Source of the DNA: Sporothrix humicola
Taxonomy: Eukaryota; Ascomycota; Sordariomycetes; Ophiostomatales; Ophiostomataceae
Reading direction: 5' to 3'
Assembly (NCBI GenBank): GCA_021396245.1
Contig: WNYE01000049.1
Location: forward strand, 124,001 to 188,000
DNA: 64,000 nt
Shown here one piece after another: positions 39,516-50,076 of this stretch (positions within the stretch are counted from its first letter, which is position 1; every line of letters begins with the position of its first letter). The notes under the pieces are model-generated. The model did no database searches and was not told the origin of the DNA. It saw only the letters and a list, made by a program, of their open reading frames with translations. Made by a program: the position numbers and the translations under genes.

Positions 39516-42500
39516 GGCTGCGATGTCAGTGTTGTGCAAAGTGGTGGTAGGAAAGGAAGAAAGTGGTGTGAAGGTGTAAAGTGCAAGGTGTGAGCTGGAA
39601 AGAGCATCAACATCAATCAATTGGGGAAGCTCATTTGACGATAACTGTGCTGCATGCAGAAAGTGGAGCTAGCTGAAAAAAAGGGAAAGAGAATGGGCAA
39701 AATGACACAAAATGGCAGCCACGCTAAAGTGAGACGGGGGGCATGTGCGCTGGGAAACAGTGGCTCACACCTCGTTCACAGGGGCAGGCGCGACCCAGAA
39801 ACAACGCTAAAACAAATTGCGCCAGTGCTATGGTTGATCTCGCCATAGCATGGCAGATGGCAGCATGGCAAGCTCATGGGTCCCTGTCCGCCCAATTGGT
39901 GGAGCTTCTGGACCATTTCTGGACCCATTCCCACCTCCTTCCCCCAGACTTCTGTTGGCACCAGCGGTGTGGTTTCGGGGATGTTAGTGGATTAGTGCAT
40001 GGGGAGTGCCCTAGCGCTTGCTGTTTTAGCGGCCGCTTCCCCGTGTTAGTGAGGAGGTGCAGGAGTTGATGTTGGGAAAGGATAAATGTGAAGGAAGAGA
40101 ATGAAATGGAGGGTAGTGATATGATGCGATCTGTTTTTTTTTCTCGTCCGCATTTCCTCCGAGAGTGGTGACCAGAAGAGGATGCAGTTTTCGTGGGGAA
40201 GTGAAATGAGAGCCATTTTGGGTGGAAGTGATGATAGATAAAGAAATTCGAGTGAAAATAGGCACGAGACCACGGAATGCAGAAATCAACAAAGAGATAA
40301 AAGTCACAGTGGTGATAATGAAAAAACTCTAAGAATAAGACAGAACTCACCCAAAATCGGTGCATCGCCGTCGTCTTTCTGACGTTCACGACAACTAGGA
40401 CAGCCTCGCGGCATCTGCCAGCCAGCCTCTGTCCTAATTTCTTGGGTCGTCGAGACAGTGGTCTTCGTATTTGTAGACTGTGTTGAAGTTGTCGAAAATG
40501 TGGATGCCGTGGAGGTCGTAGTTGTCGATGTGCTCGTCGTGTCGACGTCTCGTCTGAGAACCCCCACGCTTCTTCTCAGTCCAAACCCTGGCCGCATGCC
40601 AGCCGCGGCAACAGCCACTACTTCCGCAGCAGCCATCGTATGCTGAGTGGGATAGATCTGATAAGTGTGGTATTGTGTTTGGTTAATATCAGATCGTTTG
40701 TTAATGTGTCGTGTTATCGATCGTCACTCATGGTTGGGATTTTGGCGATGTTTTGGTGTCGATATTTCGTGGTGAGGCAACTACAGTAGAAGCGCTAGAG
40801 GACGGGCAGAAACGGCAGTCCCCGTCTTTTGTACTTCTAGTCCCACCTCTTCTCCAGATTCCACTGTGTCCTTTTCTTTCTGTGTACTTTTTCTTGCTCT
40901 CTCTTCTTACAAACAGTCCAGGCTGCTCTTGTTGTCTGTGGTCCAAAGTCAGAATGCCGAATGACGCGAGTCAACATGCGATGGCATCATAAGAAATAAA
41001 GCGAGCAAAAGACATGTGTCTGGGACGAAGAAGCGGTAAATCGAAACGCAAGACGGAAACGAGCATGAGGGAAAATGACTGTGAGGGTAACAAAAAAAAT
41101 GAGAAAAAAAGGAAGCAAGGGAAGGTCGGGGATCGAAAGGCCAAGTTCCGGAGTGGCTCGGATGCTGGGGAAGGATAAGGACTAAAAAAGATAGTGTCTG
41201 TGAGAAAAGACGGGATTCACATGGAGTAAGAAGGCAGGGCGCAGTAGGCAGTTGGTGTGGGTGTGGAAGACTGTAACGGGAAGGAGTTATGTGATTTTTA
41301 GGGGCTGCAGGCTGAAAGAGAGAAGAAAGTGATGGGAAGAAACGAAAGAAAAATAGAACGCAGAAAAGAAAAAGTGGACTCTCTTTTATCCAACAGCAAT
41401 CAGGCAGGGGCAATTCGCCAGAAAGACGGTGAAGCTTCAAGATGTCGTGTTCCCGTTCTCTCGTTTCCTCATGTCTCAAATGTGCGTGTTAATTCGGTGT
41501 TTATGTATGTTTTTTTCTTGAATTTCTCGCCAGCCCTGCTTCCATTCGGGCAGCACCGCTTTCCTTTACCGAGATCGGCGTCGCCGCAAGTCCCCGTTTC
41601 CTGTGTAAGATTTTTTGTTGTCGTTCACTCTCATGCACTCATTCTCATCACATCCCCAGCCCTGTAGACCCCATTTCGCTGATCTGCTTTGCATGTCACC
41701 TCGCTTTAATTGGACAATTCGAGAACAGAAGCAAATACTGAAAATTTTCACGAAAACAAGAAAAGTAAGAAAGGGGAGACAGCGCAATGAACGGCGTTTC
41801 GTCGCCCAACCAGACAGCTTGCCAGTTCTCTTTCTTTCAGCTCTCACTTTTCGTGGCCAGTTTATTCGCTCAGAATCTCTCGGCGTGCCTTCCGGTGTGT
41901 CACTGGGAATATTTACAGCACGAGTTTTTGCCTTTAAAGTTTTTGTGATCCAAGGTATGCAAAGTTAAACAGCGACACAGCATATAAATTTCAGCCTGCT
42001 TAATGAACAACTCATAGGCACTCCAGTCTGTGCTTCTCGTGACCCTTACAACCCGGCTGCAGTTTGTTCAACCGCCTAGCACGCGAGAGAATACGGAGTA
42101 CGAGTACAGAGTGCATTATGCAAGAAACGGAGGCCCGTGTCACAGAGACAATGCTGTACGCCCTTCCGAGCAGAACTTTCATAAAAAAGTACTGTTCGAA
42201 AATCATGACGAACAAAAAGTCCAAATTCATAGATATCACAGCAAAATCCACAATCAAACAGACAAGAGGGATTTACCAGAAGTTCGTATCTGTTATCCTC
42301 AGCCCCAGTCCATATTTCCCTCACTTTAAACACGGCTTCTATCTGCTATCAGTGACAGACGATCGTTTCTTTTTCTTTTTTGTTAATCGTGTGTATTCTC
42401 AAGTCCGGCGCGATAAGAACGATTGCGTCTTTCTATCTTTCGCTTCATTAGTGCCGTCCCGCCTTCTCCATACTCGTGCCGTGCCGTGAAATAATGCTAG

Positions 42501-43591
42501 CACTGGAACACTTAAATTACATAAATGCCCCTTTGCGGAAAGATACTGAAGGAGAATACAGGCTGTGGTGTGATGCAGTCGCCCAACCTACTGCAGATAG
42601 ACTGATTCTTGTATCAAGGTGTTGATACCGTTGAGCAAAATCTCATGGGTAGAGATATAAAGAAGATTGAAAGAACTGAACAAAACTGGTTGTGATCGAA
42701 CGTGTATATTTTGAGTTGTGAATTCAGTTTTTAATGTCCTCTTCTTTTTACTTTTATTTCTCTTAAATAATCAATAAAAAAGTGAAAGTGAAATCTAATA
42801 AAATTTTCACAACACAACAGCTCAAACAAAAAATTGAACAAAATTTTTAAATATACATACAGACACTATCTGGGAAAATTTAAATCGATGTCCTCGAATA
42901 ATTCACAATCTATGGTATGAAAGGTGTTGTTTGTTGGTGTTATTACATAAGCTAGGTGATTTCGCCGATGCCAAATTGCCGAGCGTGACGTGTCACGTGC
43001 ACAGGCCTGACAGCCCACCAATGAGTGGCCCGTGCACGAAATTTTTCTCTCTAGCCGAAGCAGTGCTCGGCGCGGGACACCCCTGCCACAAAGAGCCAAA
43101 GAAGACTTAGGAAAGGCGAAGAATGGCCGCCGCCATAGGAACAAAAAAAAAAAAAAAGCAGGCACTTGTCGGCCCGCTTTCTCACGACCCATTGTCAACG
43201 TCCCTCGATTTTTCTGCCAAACCCGCACGACGGCGACAAACAACGACTTCACACCAATTACCTCTACCTCTCCACACGCCTCCCCACGACTGCACGACGT
43301 ATCCTCTCTTTTGCTGCGGCATAATTCTCCTCGACGACATCTTTCTTCTCTTCCTCTTCCTCTGACGACACGCGACCAGAGTTTGCCGAGTCACCCGCAT
43401 CGTCGACCGGCACCCCTCCCGCCTTCGGCCCCTCCTCGCCCTCAGCTGTTTCGTTCGACGTCCTCCTCATAACCCGACGACAACACCTTGTTCGATCTTG
43501 ACCTCGACTTTGGCCTCGATCTCGACGTCTCGACTTTTCCTTCGTCTCCTCGTCCTCTTCCTCTCACCCACCTTCTCACACCACATTCACA
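39516..43591. other. Gene-poor intergenic region, 4.1 kb
   Basis: No firm gene. It contains one weak candidate (40304-40636, - strand, listed). A long purine-rich block on the + strand (about 41.0-41.4 kb) opens spurious frames on the other strand. A strongly AT-rich block lies at about 42.70-42.86 kb. The last ~600 bp, increasingly C-rich, are the promoter and leader of TIM17. Confidence 0.5.
40304..40636 (-). CDS. Candidate small gene, Thr/Ser-rich with CPSC motif (weak)
   Basis: An open frame of 110 codons with better composition than its surroundings. It starts MAAAEVVAVAAAGMRPGFG, continues with a Thr/Ser-rich stretch (STSTTTTSTASTFSTTSTQS) and ends near MPRGCPSCRERQKDDGDAP. A consensus donor (GGGTGAGTT) follows the DGDAPIL codons near 40347, so the frame may be exon 1 of a spliced gene, but I cannot identify the next exon with confidence. 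It has no recognisable domain. It could be a real fast-evolving gene or chance; transcript data would decide. Confidence 0.25.
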   Translation of the reverse strand: MAAAEVVAVAAAGMRPGFGLRRSVGVLRRDVDTTSTSTTTTSTASTFSTTSTQSTNTKTTVSTTQEIRTEAGWQMPRGCPSCRERQKDDGDAPILGEFCLILRVFSLSPL

Positions 43592-44107
43592 ATGGATCAC
43601 GGCCGCGATCCCTGCCCATATGTCATTCTCAATGACTTTGGCGGTGCCTTCTGCATGGGTGTATGTACCCTTGATCTCCTCCCTCCAATTTGAACTCCGC
43701 TAACAACTCAGGCCATTGGTGGCACCATCTGGCACGGTATCAAGGGCTTCCGCAACTCCCCCTACGGCGAGCGCCGCATCGGCGCGCTGACGGCCATCAA
43801 GATGCGCGCACCCGTTCTCGGCGGCAACTTTGGCGTCTGGGGCGGTCTGTTCTCGACGTTTGACTGTGCCGTCAAGGGCATCCGCAAGAAGGAGGACCCC
43901 TACAACGCCATTATTGCTGGTTTCTTCACGGGCGGCTCGCTGGCCATCCGTGGCGGTTACAAGGCGGCGCGCAACGGCGCCATTGGTTGTGCGGTGCTGC
44001 TGGCTGTCATTGAGGGCGTCGGTATCGCCTTCCAGAAGATGATGGCAGGCGGCACCAAGCTGGACCTGCCGGCACCGCCGCCGTCGCCCGAGAAGATTGC
44101 CTTGTAG
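43592..44107 (+). CDS. TIM17: TIM17, core subunit of the TIM23 inner-membrane translocase
   Basis: Two exons, 43592-43660 and 43712-44107, with a 51-nt intron (GTATGT, CTAAC, CTCAG), give 154 residues, close to yeast Tim17 (158). The start MDHGRDPCPYVILNDFGGAF joins IGGTIWHGIKGFRNSP and continues with KMRAPVLGGNFGVWGGLFSTFDCAVKGIRKKEDPYN, then the GFFTGGSLAIRGG and GCAVLLAVIEGVG helices. These are the four transmembrane segments of the Tim17/22/23 family with the Tim17-specific Cys pair. With Tim23 and Tim50 it carries presequence proteins across or into the mitochondrial inner membrane. Essential in yeast. One of the surest calls in the window. Confidence 0.96.
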
Positions 44108-44662
44108 GCCGTCGACAGACGGCTTTAGCAACAACCAACAGACAACGACGACACAGCTCGATCTCGGCCTCGACCTCGACCTCGACCTGGACGACGATCA
44201 CGACATCTACATACACCACTCTACTCCTTCATTGGCTGGACTCTCTTGATTTTGCGTTTACATTTCTTTTCTTACCTCTGCTTTCATCGGAAGGCGTGTT
44301 TTTTCATTTTCATTTCTTTTGTTTTTGTTCTCTCTCATTTGCATACAACGAGGACTGGCGTTTTAGGGAAATACTTGTACCAAAAATAGAACGGGGGGAC
44401 ACGGAGGAACGGGAGACCGGAGGAGCGTCAGACGGACAAGGACAGATGTTGCTCATCTTCGCTCCATCACGGCGCATGTGGGAGGTTTACGTTTTACGAA
44501 AATATCGCACCTACGTATCTTCCACAACAAAATACAAAATACAAATCACATTAATTTAACGATACAACTAACACGAGCTATACAATTTGGTGGACAAACA
44601 TGGCGGTCATACTAATGAAACATAGAGAGCACATAAGAATCATAACTTCGTCACAGAGACCA
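44108..44662. other. Convergent 3' spacer
   Basis: 555 bp between the 3' ends of TIM17 (+) and the FAD monooxygenase (-). It begins with a CTCGAC-rich stretch (about 44155-44195) and is T-rich in the middle. No gene is seen. Confidence 0.5.
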
Positions 44663-45964
44663 TCACTCCTTGGCAACAACAAATCCAAGCGGTCCCGTGT
44701 ACTCCTGCACTGGCGCCACCGTGTGGCCCCAGCTGGCCGGCTTGATCTTGGGATCGGCCGCACCGCTCTCGCCCATGGCTGCCCGCCGGGCTGTGGCGAC
44801 AATGCGCGAGCCGCGGGCAGTCACTTCGTCCTCGAAATCGTCGAGCTTCTTGGAGAAGATGCTGGCGTCGGCGTTGCTCAAGTCACCGGCGGCAACGGAC
44901 TTGGCTAGCAGGTTCGATAGCTGCAGCGCATCCTTGATGGCCATGATGGCACCCTCGCCGCGGAAGGGCGTCGTCGGGTGGGCGGCGTCGCCGATCAGAA
45001 TGACACGGCCGCCATAGGTGGGCAGCATCGGCAGCACGGCGTCGTAGAGACACTGGAACTCCTCGGTAATGGCGTCGGGCCCGCCGTGGTACACGATTTC
45101 CTGGAGGGCCGGGTCGAAGCCGGCCTCGCGCGTGTACTCAACAAACTTGTCGAATTTCTGCTGTTTCGTGGCCGTGCGCAGCCAGTGGTCGGGCGAGCCG
45201 TAGTCCTTGTCGCGCATGTACTGGAACCAGTAGAAGCTGGCCGAGTCCTTGTTGGGCGAAACCCGGTCGACGCCGCAGAAGAAGGTGCCGCCGGGCTGGA
45301 TGGTGAGGTAAGAGCTGAAAGCGAGACGGAACATGCGCGCCAACAGGCACTCTTTGCCGTCGGCGTCGGGTTCCGAGTACTTGAGGGTGGTCTCGCCGCC
45401 GATAATGGCCATTGGCAGAGGTTTGAGCGTCTCCGTGTTGCTCACGCCCAGAACGTGCTCACGGACTTTGGAGAATGTGCCATCACACCCCACAAGCAGA
45501 TCGCCGGTGGCCGACGTGCCGTCCTCAAAGAACGCCGTGACGGTGTGGTTGTCGCGGTCTTCTTCAATCTTGGAGAGCTTCTTGCCCCACTGCACATCAA
45601 GACCAGTTGACATATTCTTGCGGAGCTGTGCCCGGTTCGCCCGCACACACGGCGTCTTGGGCGAGTCCGTGACGCCAATACGGGCACCGCCGGGCGGATA
45701 CATGACAATCTGCGAAGGCAAGCCCAGTGGCAGCAGGTGGTTGGCTTCCCGCATCGGCGGCACATCGTTCATCATGAAGCTGTTGAAGTCGTCGTGCATC
45801 GACAGTCCAATGGCCCATCCGGGCTTGCGGGCGTCTAGGCTGGCATCGCGCTCAAAGATGGTGAATGAAATGCCTTTTTTGCGCAAGAATTGAGCAAAAA
45901 ACAGACCGCCCATGCCGGCGCCGATAATCAGCACATGGAGCGAACGAGGACCAACGGAACCCAT
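44663..45964 (-). CDS. FAD-dependent aromatic-ring hydroxylase-like monooxygenase
   Basis: Single exon, 433 residues. The N-terminal Rossmann motif is HVLIIGAGMGGLFFAQFL (G15-x-G17-x-x-G20), with E38 in FTIFERDASL for the FAD ribose. A DG-type motif follows (LLVGCDGTFSKVREHVLG, near 160). The second FAD-binding motif is GDAAHPTTPFRGEGAIMAIKDA, with D326. This is the group A flavoprotein monooxygenase pattern (p-hydroxybenzoate/salicylate hydroxylase-like), using NAD(P)H to hydroxylate aromatic compounds in catabolism or secondary metabolism. It has no signal peptide beyond the hydrophobic FAD strand, so it is probably soluble. Substrate unknown. It may act with the ring-cleavage-type dienelactone hydrolase about 5 kb away, but there is no operon-like link. 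Confidence 0.88.
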   Translation of the reverse strand: MGSVGPRSLHVLIIGAGMGGLFFAQFLRKKGISFTIFERDASLDARKPGWAIGLSMHDDFNSFMMNDVPPMREANHLLPLGLPSQIVMYPPGGARIGVTDSPKTPCVRANRAQLRKNMSTGLDVQWGKKLSKIEEDRDNHTVTAFFEDGTSATGDLLVGCDGTFSKVREHVLGVSNTETLKPLPMAIIGGETTLKYSEPDADGKECLLARMFRLAFSSYLTIQPGGTFFCGVDRVSPNKDSASFYWFQYMRDKDYGSPDHWLRTATKQQKFDKFVEYTREAGFDPALQEIVYHGGPDAITEEFQCLYDAVLPMLPTYGGRVILIGDAAHPTTPFRGEGAIMAIKDALQLSNLLAKSVAAGDLSNADASIFSKKLDDFEDEVTARGSRIVATARRAAMGESGAADPKIKPASWGHTVAPVQEYTGPLGFVVAKE

Positions 45965-48160
45965 GATGATGGTTGGAAGTATAAAAATATAAAGTGGCAG
46001 GACAATTGGTTGTTGTGATTAGGACAGCCTCACGGAGACGGATCGGACAAGAAACGGCTCGGAGAATGGAGATTGGGGGCTATTGGTAGCGGTCGGGGAA
46101 TTGGAAGAGAAGAGGAAACAGTGATGATGAGGGGATGAGAATGGAGTTTGAATGATCAACCACAAAATACCTCGATAAAAACTGGAAGGATTCGTGGTTT
46201 AAATATTTGGAAAACTCTCTTGTCTCCTTTTGTCGTCAAGGTCACCTTGGGCCGCTTAGAAAAATATGACAGATGTACGAATGGGGACAAGAAAAGAGAT
46301 AGAAGGACGAAATCGAACGAGCGATACGTAAAAGAGCAAAAGAGCCACGCAGCTATCAAAGGTACGCAAAAGGCACGGAACAGAACTGCCAGTGGACATG
46401 AAATCACACAGAAAGACGCAAAAAAACACAAAATAAAAGTACACTTGTAGAGGGGTCCATTTTCGAGCTGGGATGGGGACGAGGGGCAGCCGATGTTACT
46501 GTCCGGGCGTTTACGTCTGGACTAGACGATTCCTGGATAGAGTGCATGAGGCGTGCGTAGGGGAGGGTGGAAGGATGTAGCCAGGATGTGTAGTCTGGTT
46601 ACAGCCTGGTCCTTTGTGATTTTGTGGTTCTGCAGGTCGAGGCTGCATGGAACGGAGAAAAAAACAACAAAATCGAGGAGAAGACGGAGTGATGACGAGG
46701 AGAAAGCGACGACAATGAAGAGAAATCGACAGAAAGCAATATCGACGGCTTCGTCGGATGCAGACATCACGAGATGAGACACGAGACGGAGGGGAGTGTG
46801 AAGCAGTGCAAGGCTTTGTGAAGCATCGGGATATATGTAGTGGTTGCAGGAACAAGTATCGTGACGCAAATTGCTTTGAAATGAAGCCGGCAAGGCTTTG
46901 AAATGTCGTCAACGAAGATATAAAAGGACAAAGTTGGACAGGGAAGGACACAAAACGGCCGTCGAGATGGAAATGAAAGGCTTCAAGAATAACATTTCGG
47001 CCGAATGAAGTCAATCACGAGCCGTCTGTGTTGCCCCTTCTCGCTCTTCATCGCCATTCCGTGGCCATCCCGTCGCCATTATCGCCTTTTGTCGCATCCG
47101 TCGCACTCTTTTCACATCGATACGACACTGTCGACTGCCGATGTATGGAAAAAGTGTGGTAAAAGACGGGAACGACGTGCACTCTGGGGACGTGTGAGTT
47201 GTCAAGAGAATGAGGAGAAGTGAATGTCGTGCATCGTATTGGTTGCCTTTGTCGACGGGAGGAGGGGAGACGTAACCGGGTTGAAGTAAGAAGGCCAAAG
47301 GAGTTGACGTCGGAGCATCTGCAGTTTGTTTCCTTCTCATTGCCCAGACATCAAACAATGCATTGTTTGCAGGTTGCAGTTTGCAGCTTGCAGTCTTGCA
47401 TTTCCAGGTCGCGGAGACGTGTTCGCCTTCGCGTCGCGGGCGGCGGGGAGCTCCCGCGTTTAGCGTCTTGTGTGCATGAGCGAGTGTTCTGTTGGCTGTT
47501 GGTGACTGGAGATGGGCGATGAGATCCTGCACTGCAGTTGGCGAGAGTGACGGCCCCCAATATCGATTCCATTTGATCAGCTCATGAGCCTTTCCAAACC
47601 CCTGAAACGGACAATGACATACGAAGCCTGGAAGCGCACCGACTGGAAAGAGCCCCCCACGCCCTCTTTCCTTCTGTCCTTCTTTCCGTCGGCGATTTAC
47701 ATCCACTGAAGCTCCTTATTATCGGACAATTCCCGTTGGCTCTTTCCCTTCTGTATCGATACTCTTCGTTTCCCCTCTTCTGTTTTGGCAATTTTGCCCA
47801 GCACGGCTAGCGGCGGCTACGCCTGCCCTCTCAGACACTCTCCTCGCCGTATTCTCCGAATCGGATCTTCGTCTCGACCTGCCGTCCAAACACCGCCGAG
47901 CGGCTCTTTCCACGCTTTCGTGTTGACTTGCACCACACTTTCGTACCCTTTTGCACCTTCTGCACCGCACACCTAAGCCGATCTCGGCAGGTAATTGCGC
48001 GATCCAAGGCAGGAGCGCAACATAACGGAGATTCTGACAGGATAACGGAAGGCGCGACCACAAGTCGCAATCGTAGAAAAGGGGCATCTTCCCATCCACC
48101 ATTGTAATTGTATGGCGTCGTAATTGTAAACCAACACCAATAACACCAACACTCCTCACA
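45965..48160. other. Gene-poor intergenic region between divergent genes, 2.2 kb
   Basis: Shared 5' flank of the FAD monooxygenase (-) and the aldolase (+). Frames of up to 231 codons exist on the - strand (47011-47706) but have no motifs and uneven composition. GA-rich DNA at about 46.6-46.8 kb and a TGCAGTTTGCAG-like run at about 47360-47400 are the only local patterns. No gene is supported. Confidence 0.5.
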
Positions 48161-49180
48161 ATGCCTCCCACCGTCCCTCCGCCCGGCGTCTGGGTCCCTG
48201 CCGTCACCCTCTTCGACCCGGCCACCGACCGTTTACTGCCCGAAGACCAGGCCCTCTACTTTGCCCACCTTGCTTCCACCGGCATTACTGGACTCGTCAT
48301 TCTGGGCTCCAATGCCGAGACGTTCTTGTTGACGCGCGAGGAGCGCCGCGCGACGCTCGAAACAGCGCGCGCTGCTGTCGGCCCCGATTTCCCCATCATG
48401 GCCGGTGTTAGCGGGCACAGCACGGCCCAAGTGCTCGAGTTTTTGGAGGATGCAAAGGCGGCCGGTGCCAACTACGGTCTACTGCTGCCGCCAGCTTACT
48501 TTGGCGCCAAGGCCAGCTCGCCGGCGATGCTGGCGCGGTTCTTTGACGACGTGGCTGCCGCGACGCCTCTGCCGATTGTCATTTACAATTTCCCCGGCCT
48601 GACAGCAGGCGTCGACCTCGATTCGGACGCCATTGCCAATCTGGCCCGCCGGCACCCGAGCGTCTACGTGGGCGTCAAGTTGACCTGTGGATCCGTGGCC
48701 AAGGTGACTCGGCTGGCAGCGGAGCTGTCGCCTGAGAAGTTTACCGTCTTTGGCGGCCAGGCCGACTTTTTGGTCGGTGGTCTGGCGTCAGGAAGCGGTG
48801 GTTGCATCACGGCCTTTGGCAATGTGTTCCCGAAGACGACGGTGCGCATTTACGAACAATGGACGGGTCTGTCGGCCAAGGCGCCTGCAAAGCATACTGT
48901 TGACGTCGCCAAGGATACTCGCACCGCTGAAGCCCGCGAGGCCGACCGTGCCGCTGCACTTGCTCTCCAGCACAAGGCTGCCCTCGCGGAGCGGCCGTGC
49001 AAGAGCGGCATTGCGACGACAAAGTACGCTGCGAGCTATTTCACGGCGCCACTGGCGGGTATTGCCGATGCCGAGGCCAAGCTGCAGCCGCGCCGGCCGT
49101 ACCTGGAGCCGTCAGATGCGGAAAAGGCAAAGTGTCGGGAGCTGATGGCAGAGGTGGCCGAGATTGAAAAGTCGCTGTAA
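48161..49180 (+). CDS. DapA/dihydrodipicolinate-synthase-family aldolase
   Basis: Single exon, 339 residues, (beta/alpha)8 barrel of the class I pyruvate aldolase family. Signature elements are GVWVPAVTLFD, GLVILGSNAETFLLTREER (GxxE pyruvate-binding loop), IMAGVSGHST, Y142 in IVIYNFPG, and the Schiff-base lysine K173 in YVGVKLTCGS. Late GGCITAFGN fits the family. In fungi these proteins are usually not lysine enzymes; relatives include the L-threo-3-deoxy-hexulosonate aldolase of D-galacturonate breakdown and 4-hydroxy-2-oxoglutarate aldolases. Length and the absence of a mitochondrial presequence fit a cytosolic sugar-acid aldolase, but the substrate is inference. The ATG at 48161 is preceded by CTCACA. 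Confidence 0.85.
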   Translation: MPPTVPPPGVWVPAVTLFDPATDRLLPEDQALYFAHLASTGITGLVILGSNAETFLLTREERRATLETARAAVGPDFPIMAGVSGHSTAQVLEFLEDAKAAGANYGLLLPPAYFGAKASSPAMLARFFDDVAAATPLPIVIYNFPGLTAGVDLDSDAIANLARRHPSVYVGVKLTCGSVAKVTRLAAELSPEKFTVFGGQADFLVGGLASGSGGCITAFGNVFPKTTVRIYEQWTGLSAKAPAKHTVDVAKDTRTAEAREADRAAALALQHKAALAERPCKSGIATTKYAASYFTAPLAGIADAEAKLQPRRPYLEPSDAEKAKCRELMAEVAEIEKSL

Positions 49181-50076
49181 ACAATTCGAAGACGAATGGA
49201 CGAGTCGAACCGAGTCGACGATGCGAGGGAGCGAATAGCAAACGAGGATGACTTGCCGAATAAATACACAATGCACAAGGCCCATACGAGCTGAGGATGT
49301 TTCCCATTCCTTTTTTTGTTCCTCTTTTTCTCAGCTGCATCGTGTCCAAGCTCGACAACGCTTTCAACTTTGTGAATTTTGAAGAGGGAGAAAGCCTCCC
49401 TTTTCACGACAAGATAACGAACGCCACGATCTTATAACAGCCCCTCGACTCGCCCTTGACTAAGTCAACACCTGACCCAATTCGTGCAGACCAAGCAATT
49501 ATTGTCCTAGCCACTTTTAATGCAAACTTTCGGGCCAAGAAACTGTCTCGCGCCGACGAATTTACTGGCAGCAAAAACAAACAAAACCAACACCCCCACA
49601 TCCCATCGGCGTTGGTAAAATCCGGTCACTTTATCCCGTTGGTCCAGCCTAGTTATCGCCGAATTGCATCAAATGGGGAGAATGATGGACAACGAAAATA
49701 AGAATTGGTAGGGAAAAGAAGAACAAAATGTAAGAAAATAAGAAAAAGTGAGGAAGTACGGGAACAAGTATCGCTGTCGGATTACTTGTGCTTTTTTTGG
49801 TCGAGATCCGTTGGAATATTGGCTTGCTATCCCCGCTGTGTGCATGTGGTATAAGTTGCACACCAAGCGCAATTCTTGGCTGGCTTGTTGTGGCTTTTGG
49901 GTTGCTCTTTCCTTTTGTCATCGTCTTCTCCCTTCCTTCCATTTTATCATATTTCTCTGTTGTTTTGGCATCGCTGTGCATCCCTAGCTTCTTTCAATCT
50001 ATTTTTTTTTTTTTTTTTTTTTTTTTTGTTTACAACTACATCTCCAACTCTCTTCGCCTCAACCACAACATCCACC
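49181..50076. other. Intergenic spacer, promoter of the dienelactone hydrolase
   Basis: About 900 bp between two + strand genes, with no gene. The last 75 nt before the next start include a 26-T homopolymer (listed) and a CA/CT-rich leader. Confidence 0.45.
50002..50027. repeat. Poly(T) homopolymer, 26 nt
   Basis: An uninterrupted run of 26 T (A on the - strand), about 50 nt upstream of the dienelactone hydrolase start codon. It is the longest homopolymer I noticed in the window, and its length may vary between strains or be a sequencing artefact. Confidence 0.9.

Noticed and set aside
40949..41479. Open frame of 176 codons on the - strand, rich in Phe, Leu, Pro and Ser
   Set aside because: It translates the complement of a purine-rich block; composition and lack of motifs indicate chance.
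47011..47706. Open frame of 231 codons on the - strand
   Set aside because: No domain, uneven composition, no plausible start context; judged non-coding.
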